From UBA668 sp038328705 (GTDB lineage: Bacteria; Actinomycetota; Acidimicrobiia; Acidimicrobiales; Ilumatobacteraceae), in NCBI GenBank assembly GCA_038328705.1, contig JBBQMG010000004.1, positions 7,629 through 71,628 of the forward strand: a stretch of DNA of 64,000 nt, given 5' to 3'. Positions 59,510 to 64,000 of the stretch are shown piece by piece. The notes beneath the pieces were generated by a model. That model was not told where the DNA came from, did no database searches, and saw only the letters and a list, made by a program, of their open reading frames with translations. Every line of letters starts with the position of its first letter. Positions within the stretch are counted from its first letter, which is position 1. The position numbers and the translations under genes are program-made.

Positions 59510-61774
59510 TCAGGAGGTTGTCGGCGAGAACCGGCGTAGGCGCAAGCTGTTGCTGACGACGAACACACTGCTGAACGCCATCGCCGCGCTCGCGACCACC
59601 GGCGACAGCAACCACGACATCGCCAGCGGGATGGCCGCCACGTTGTAGGCGAACGCCCAGAACAGGTTGCCCTTGATGACCGACAGTGTGCGTCGGCTCA
59701 GCTCTATCGCGTCGGCGGTGGCGTGTAGGTCGGCGCGCACCAGTGTCAGGTCGCTGGCCTCGATGGCCACGTCGGTGCCGGTACCCATGGCGATTCCGAG
59801 GTCGGCTTGCGCGAGCGCAGCAGCGTCATTGACGCCGTCACCGACCATCGCAACCACTCGACCCTCGGCTTGTAGGCGCTGCACTTCGGCAACTTTCTGC
59901 GCAGGGAGCACACCGGCGATCACATCGTCGGTGTCGATGCCCACCTGCGCCGCGACGGCGCTGGCGGTTGCTGCGTTGTCGCCGGTGAGCAGGATTGGGC
60001 GCAGGCCCAGTGAGCGCAGCCGAACGATGGCGGCGGCGCTGGTGGGCTTCACCGTGTCGGCGACGGCGATGGTGCCCAGCAATTGGCCGTCGGCGCGCAC
60101 GGCGACGACAGTGAGGCCGTCCGCTTCGGCCGGAACTTCTTCGACCGTGGCGCGACCCACTTCCACAACTCGACCGCCGACCGTGGCACGGGCACCGACG
60201 CCGGCGAGGGACACGAAATCGGTCGCCGCTTCGACAGTGGCGCCGTCACGTCGGGCGCCGCGCACGATGGCTGCGGCGATCGGATGCTCGCTGCCGAGTT
60301 CGACGGCGGCCGCGAGGCGCAGGACCGTATCGTTCGTTTCAGTGTCGTTCGTTTCAGTGTCGTTCGTTTCGGGGTCGTCGGTCGTCGGGGAGACGCCGTG
60401 TACCTGCACCACTTCCATCACCCCAGTGGTGACGGTACCGGTCTTGTCGAGCACGATGGTGTCGACGCGGCGTGTGCTCTCCAGCACTTCGGGACCCTTG
60501 ATCAGAATGCCCAGCTGCGCGCCGCGGCCGGTGCCGACCAGCAGTGCTGTTGGCGTGGCCAACCCGAGCGCACAGGGGCAGGCGATGATGAGGACAGCGA
60601 CGGCGGGAGCCATCGCCTGTGCGAGGCTGCCGGTGCGGGCGAACCAGAACCCGAGTGTGGCTGCGGCGAGCACGATGACGATCGGGACGAACACACCCGC
60701 AACGCGGTCGGCCAGTCGTTGCACCGGCGCCTTCCCGGTCTGTGCAGCTTCCACCAGTCGAGCCATCTGGGCGAGCGCGGTGTCGGCGCCGACCCGGGTG
60801 GCGCGAACGACCAGTCGCCCGTTGGTGGCGATTGTGGCCCCGGTGACGTTGCTGCCGGCGGCGACCTCGACGGGCACGCTTTCACCGGTGACCAGGCTCA
60901 TGTCGACGGCGGCCGCGCCATCTTCCACGACCCCATCGGTAGCGATTCGCTCGCCGGGACGAACGACGAATCGGTCGCCGACGCGCAGTGTGCTGGACGG
61001 ACGGTTCAACTCGCTGCCGTCGGCCTGCAGCACGTTGGCGGTGTCGGCACCGAGGGCCAACAGCGCTCGCAGCGCGCTTCCGGCTCGTCGCTTCGACCGA
61101 GCTTCGAACCAGCGTCCGGCGAGGATGAGCGCGACCGTGGTGCTGGCGACCTCGAAGTAGAGGTGGTGGCTGTCGCCGCGTGTTGGAACCAACGACATCG
61201 GCATCGTCATACCCAGGTCGCCGGCGGGTGTGGCGAGCAGGGCGTAGAGGCTCCAGCCGTACGATGCCGTCACGCCCACCGAGACCAGGGTGTCCATGCT
61301 GGCTTCGGCTTGGCGCAGATTCTTCCAGGCGGTGGAGTGGAACGGCCAGGCCGACCATGTGGCAACCGGCGTGGCGAACACCAGGGCGACCCATTGCCAG
61401 CTGCGGAACTGCAATGCCGGAATCATCGAGACCAGCAGCACAGGTACGCCGAGTGTGATGGCCACGATCAGTCGCCGTTGCAGGTCGGCAATGCGAGCCA
61501 GCGCGGGGTCGGCGCGTTCTTCACCGTCGGCCGCAGGAAGCAGTGCGCCATAACCAATCGATTCGACGGCTGCGATCAGCGCATCCGGCGAGGCGATGGA
61601 TGGGTCGAAGGAGACGTTGGCCTTCTCGGTCGCGTAGTTGACGGTGGCGGTCACTCCGTCGAGCCGATTGAGCTTCTTCTCGATCCGGTTCGCGCACGCA
61701 GCGCACGTCATTCCGCTGAGTTCGAGATCGAGCGTTGTCGTTGCGGGACCGGTGGTATCAGTGACGGTGCTCAT
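59510..61774 (-). CDS. copA: Copper-exporting P1B-type ATPase
   Basis: A 754-residue Cu+ pump. One N-terminal HMA domain (SGMTCAACANRIEKKLN), eight membrane helices, actuator TGES (VTGESVPVEV), the transmembrane CPC in IACPCALGLATPTAL, phosphorylation site DKTGTVTTGVM and hinge MVGDGVNDAAALAQAD. A short hydrophilic insert with tandem ETNDT repeats lies early in the nucleotide-binding domain. It is the last core gene of csoR-copZ-(YtkA-like)-copA; its ATG overlaps the preceding stop (ATGA). Confidence 0.95.
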   Translation of the reverse strand: MSTVTDTTGPATTTLDLELSGMTCAACANRIEKKLNRLDGVTATVNYATEKANVSFDPSIASPDALIAAVESIGYGALLPAADGEERADPALARIADLQRRLIVAITLGVPVLLVSMIPALQFRSWQWVALVFATPVATWSAWPFHSTAWKNLRQAEASMDTLVSVGVTASYGWSLYALLATPAGDLGMTMPMSLVPTRGDSHHLYFEVASTTVALILAGRWFEARSKRRAGSALRALLALGADTANVLQADGSELNRPSSTLRVGDRFVVRPGERIATDGVVEDGAAAVDMSLVTGESVPVEVAAGSNVTGATIATNGRLVVRATRVGADTALAQMARLVEAAQTGKAPVQRLADRVAGVFVPIVIVLAAATLGFWFARTGSLAQAMAPAVAVLIIACPCALGLATPTALLVGTGRGAQLGILIKGPEVLESTRRVDTIVLDKTGTVTTGVMEVVQVHGVSPTTDDPETNDTETNDTETNDTVLRLAAAVELGSEHPIAAAIVRGARRDGATVEAATDFVSLAGVGARATVGGRVVEVGRATVEEVPAEADGLTVVAVRADGQLLGTIAVADTVKPTSAAAIVRLRSLGLRPILLTGDNAATASAVAAQVGIDTDDVIAGVLPAQKVAEVQRLQAEGRVVAMVGDGVNDAAALAQADLGIAMGTGTDVAIEASDLTLVRADLHATADAIELSRRTLSVIKGNLFWAFAYNVAAIPLAMSWLLSPVVASAAMAFSSVFVVSNSLRLRRFSPTTS
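60331..60375. repeat. 15-bp tandem repeat inside copA
   Basis: CGTTCGTTTCAGTGT occurs twice exactly, and once more with two changes (CGTTCGTTTCGGGGT), encoding three ETNDT-like units in the nucleotide-binding domain. The unit is a multiple of three, so copy number can change without frameshift. Its A/T-rich codons differ from the surrounding gene. Confidence 0.85.
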
Positions 61775-62562
61775 GGCACGACCACCGTGAATGCGACGGT
61801 GAGCACTTTGCCGTTGTGGCCGAACTGCAGGAACAAGCGGTAGGTGCCCGGCTCGGTGATGCCGCCGCCGAACATGAACATGCCCGACATGCCATCACTG
61901 GGATGCAGGTGGGTGTAAGCAAGGTCGCCCTGTCGAATGGCGACGAGGTGCGACGGCTGACCGAGGTAGGGCTCGAGGCCGGTGGCAGCGCCGCCGTCGG
62001 CGGACGCATACGTGAAGTTGAAACCGGTTCGGGCGACAATCAGTCCATCGACCTCGACCGTGTCGTTCGGTGGCGGCAGCGCGACCATGGCAACGGGCGT
62101 CTCGTCGTCGAGATTGGCGGAGACCACGATCGGGCCACTCGAGCTGGCAGGCACCGAGTCGAACACGACGTGCCACGGGCCGGGTGCGGGCATCTCGACA
62201 CTCCACGATCCGTCGGTACCGATCGTGGGGTGGACGTGGTTGAAGTCGCTGAGGTCAGGGCGAACGATGATCGTGTGCAGAAGGGCGCCGTGGGCCTCGG
62301 CGAAGTCGGTGACCGGCTTGCCATCAGTACCCTTCAAATGGAACGTGGCGACGCCGGTATCGATGCCTTCCGTGACCAGTTGGTAGCCACCGTTCTCGTA
62401 GCCGGCGGGCACCGGGGTGCCCATGTTCATCCCGCTGTGACTGTGCGTGTGGCCGCCCGCGTGCGTGTGGCCCGGCAGCTTCTCGCCGACCGCATAGGCC
62501 GTACCGAAGCTGCCGGCGATGAGGAGCGCGAATGCGCCGAGGCGACTGGCAACGGGAGACAT
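61771..62562 (-). CDS. Secreted His/Met-rich copper-associated protein (YtkA-like)
   Basis: A 263-residue exported protein with an N-terminal signal/anchor (SRLGAFALLIAGSFGTAYAV), a metal-binding segment HTHAGGHTHSHSGMNMG (about 31-48), and two beta-rich modules carrying NHVHPTIG and LAYTHLHPSDGMSGMFMF, in the manner of YtkA/FixH-type periplasmic domains. It probably binds copper outside the membrane and may hand it to or from CopA. It is coupled to copA (ATGA) and follows copZ by 5 bases. Confidence 0.78.
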   Translation of the reverse strand: MSPVASRLGAFALLIAGSFGTAYAVGEKLPGHTHAGGHTHSHSGMNMGTPVPAGYENGGYQLVTEGIDTGVATFHLKGTDGKPVTDFAEAHGALLHTIIVRPDLSDFNHVHPTIGTDGSWSVEMPAPGPWHVVFDSVPASSSGPIVVSANLDDETPVAMVALPPPNDTVEVDGLIVARTGFNFTYASADGGAATGLEPYLGQPSHLVAIRQGDLAYTHLHPSDGMSGMFMFGGGITEPGTYRLFLQFGHNGKVLTVAFTVVVP

Positions 62563-62567
62563 CAGCG

Positions 62568-62813
62568 TCAGCCGGCCGTCGCTACTTCGAAGCCCGCTTC
62601 ATCGATCGCGGCGACGATCGCAGTGGTGTCGAGCGCGCTGCCGACGACGGTGACCAGCTTGGTGACCAAGTCGACAGCGACGTCGGAGACGCCCGCAACC
62701 TTGCCGACTTCACCCTTCACCGCGGCCTCGCAATGGCCACACGTCATACCGGGGACGCTGAAAGTCAGTTCGTTCATGTCATTGATGTCGCTGCTCGAGT
62801 TGCTGGAGTTCAT
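62568..62813 (-). CDS. copZ: Copper chaperone CopZ (HMA domain)
   Basis: An 81-residue heavy-metal-associated domain protein with the VPGMTCGHCEAAVKGEV metal-binding motif (C-x-x-C). It delivers Cu+ to CopA and CsoR in the cytoplasm. ATG 62813 is supported by AAAGG 8 bases upstream; a shorter start at 62777 is possible. The Ser/Asn-rich 12-residue extension is not conserved in the family. Confidence 0.88.
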   Translation of the reverse strand: MNSSNSSSDINDMNELTFSVPGMTCGHCEAAVKGEVGKVAGVSDVAVDLVTKLVTVVGSALDTTAIVAAIDEAGFEVATAG

Positions 62814-62830
62814 GGTGGTGACCTTTTCTT

Positions 62831-63124
62831 TCAGGCGCGGAGCAGTCGTTCGACTGCCTTGGTTGCTTCGTGGACCAGTTCGTTCGTGTGTTCGGTGTCG
62901 CCGCTGGCGGCCGCGCCGGCAACGCAGTGCTGGAGATGCTCGTCCAGCAAATGCAGGCCGACGCCTTGCAGGGCCTTGCTGACCGCGGCAACCTGGGTGA
63001 GCACGTCGATGCAGTAGGTGTCTTCGGTGACCAGGCGTTGCAGACCACGTACCTGGCCCTCGATGCGCTTGAGTCGCGCGAGGACCTGTTGTTTGTCGGC
63101 CGAGTACCCAGGTGTCGCATCCAC
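62831..63124 (-). CDS. csoR: Copper-sensing repressor CsoR
   Basis: A 97-residue DUF156-family helical repressor. The Cu+ ligands Cys 38, His 63 and Cys 67 (DTYCIDVL, LDEHLQHC) are all present, with the DNA-contact segment ARLKRIEGQVRGLQRLV. Copper binding releases it from its operator. It is first in the copper operon, and a matching palindrome lies 10 bases upstream of its start. Confidence 0.93.
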   Translation of the reverse strand: MDATPGYSADKQQVLARLKRIEGQVRGLQRLVTEDTYCIDVLTQVAAVSKALQGVGLHLLDEHLQHCVAGAAASGDTEHTNELVHEATKAVERLLRA

Positions 63125-63134
63125 AACATCGACT

Positions 63135-63151
63135 ATACCCCTATGGGGTAT
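63135..63151. promoter_or_regulatory. CsoR-type operator
   Basis: ATACCCC-TAT-GGGGTAT is a perfect 7-bp dyad with a 3-base centre, matching the G/C-tract palindromes bound by CsoR family repressors. It lies 11 bases upstream of csoR and 14 bases past the enoyl-CoA hydratase stop. Confidence 0.82.
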
Positions 63152-63165
63152 TATTCCGCAACCCC

Positions 63166-63942
63166 TCAGGCGCGTTGTGTGAAGTTCGGCCGGCGCTTCT
63201 CCAAGAAGGCGGCAATCCCTTCCTGCGCATCAAGTGTCACGGCCGATGCCGACATCAGTTCGGCGGCTGCGGCGTACGCGTCGGGTTGGTCGAGACCCAC
63301 CTGGGCGTAGAAGCCGCGCTTGCCGGCGGCTTTGCTGGCAACGCTGCCGCGAGTGGCGCGGACCAACAGGTCGTGCGTGGCGGTGCGGAGATCAGCATCC
63401 GGCACGGCGTGGTTGACGAGCCCCCACTCGGCGGCGGTGGCGGCGGTGATGGGGTCGCCGGTGAGGGCCATCTCCAGTGCCCGCTTGCGACCGACATTGC
63501 GCGCGACCGCGACAAGCGGCGTGTGGCAGAACAGGCCACCCTTGCCGCCGGGAATCGCGAAGCCGGCACTCTCGGCGGCGAGTGCAAGATCGCACGTCGC
63601 AACGAGCTGACACCCTGCAGCCGTGGCGAGTGCGTGCACGCGTGCGATGACGACCTGCGGCACCGACTGCACGGTGTCCATCATTTCCGTGCAGACATCG
63701 AAGAGGTGGCGAACGTCGTTCAACGACGCGCCAGCCATGTCGCCGAAGTTGTGGCCGGCAGAAAAGACCGGGCCGTTGGCGGCGAGAATCACGCCGGTTG
63801 CGTCGGTCTGAGCAACGTCACGCAAGGCCTGCGTCAGCCCGACCATGACATCGAGTGCGAGCGCATTGCGCTTTTCGGGCCGGTTGAGCGTGATTGTGGT
63901 GAAAGGTCCGTCGGTCTCGACAAGCAGGTGCTGGTAGCTCAC
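63166..63942 (-). CDS. Enoyl-CoA hydratase/isomerase family protein
   Basis: A 258-residue crotonase-fold enzyme. The CoA-binding/oxyanion segments are LNRPEKRNALALDVM, AANGPVFSAGHNFGDMAG and VHALATAAGCQLVATCDLAL. The first catalytic Glu position of classic hydratases reads Ala/Gly here (ATAAGCQL), so it may be an isomerase or another crotonase type. The start is probably GTG 63942; TTG 63963 extends it by seven residues. No fatty-acid operon is visible within the window edge. Confidence 0.87.
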   Translation of the reverse strand: MSYQHLLVETDGPFTTITLNRPEKRNALALDVMVGLTQALRDVAQTDATGVILAANGPVFSAGHNFGDMAGASLNDVRHLFDVCTEMMDTVQSVPQVVIARVHALATAAGCQLVATCDLALAAESAGFAIPGGKGGLFCHTPLVAVARNVGRKRALEMALTGDPITAATAAEWGLVNHAVPDADLRTATHDLLVRATRGSVASKAAGKRGFYAQVGLDQPDAYAAAAELMSASAVTLDAQEGIAAFLEKRRPNFTQRA

Positions 63943-64000
63943 CGCTGCAGTCTCGCGCCGCAATCGCCCCAGCCGCCAACAGCGTTTGAACAGTTCCGCT

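Overview
The window is a GC-rich, gene-dense chromosomal segment of about 65% GC, judged by eye. Most genes have strongly GC-biased third codon positions, many GTG starts and many 1-4 base stop/start overlaps. Gene content points to Actinobacteria: an MshA-type glycosyltransferase next to a YbjN-like gene, as in mycobacteria; a rex-hemA-hemC-hemD operon; an RsiG-type anti-sigma factor; CsoR; DUF1206; and many secreted proteins with threonine-rich linkers. I infer a member of the class Acidimicrobiia (Ilumatobacter-like), but this rests on gene style and not on a marker gene. No rRNA, tRNA, CRISPR, IS element or prophage was seen, so this reads as core chromosome with some lineage-specific genes.

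Layout. 1-8.6 kb: a coupled anti-sigma-like ATPase, a CsbD-like protein, a YdeP-type molybdopterin oxidoreductase diverging from a membrane EEP phosphatase across a long inverted repeat, then a diacylglycerol kinase converging on a DUF1206-PAP2-PAP2 operon. 8.5-12.6 kb: an MMPL transporter, histidine kinase and response regulator operon behind a perfect inverted repeat. 12.7-15.5 kb: a CBS-citrate synthase gene with a 3' frameshift, divergent from a helix-turn-helix/citrate-synthase fusion, with a 12-bp palindrome between them. 15.5-20.5 kb: RNA methyltransferase, AlkB, aminotransferase, tyrosine phosphatase, S51-like peptidase and FKBP isomerase. 20.6-25.8 kb: a degenerate cellulose-synthase-like/PilZ/surface-domain protein, a metallopeptidase, a phosphatase, MoaD, an RsiG-like protein and an XRE regulator.

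25.7-32.5 kb: NhaA, MshA, YbjN, ProC, a SAM-hydrolase-family gene with a strong leader hairpin, a tiny membrane ORF and an acyl-CoA ligase. 32.6-43.8 kb: the haem pathway (rex-hemA-hemC-hemD and hemB-hemL), split by three lineage-specific genes: a secreted seven-bladed propeller, an Ig-like membrane protein and a TPR-GGDEF diguanylate cyclase. 43.8-49.6 kb: an anchored secreted protein, an orphan small ORF with a strong terminator, an APH/MFS pair, rlmB and ispDF. 49.6-54.2 kb: a Crp-family regulator, a DrrA-like ABC exporter, an OpuAC-like lipoprotein and an anchored protein. 54.2-58.9 kb: a large FHA/FtsK-type (EssC/EccC-like) ATPase divergent from a sigma-like regulator across phased 12-bp repeats. 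58.9-64 kb: a low-molecular-weight tyrosine phosphatase, the csoR-copZ-(YtkA-like)-copA copper operon with its operator, and an enoyl-CoA hydratase.

Themes. Cyclic-di-GMP: one probable synthase (39.9 kb) and two probable receptors (RsiG-like at 24.9 kb, PilZ at about 22 kb) lie within 21 kb. Haem and redox: Rex probably couples NADH/NAD+ state to haem synthesis. The least explained parts are the HTH-citrate synthase sensor, the pseudo-BcsA protein, the FHA-FtsK locus and the SAM-hydrolase leader.
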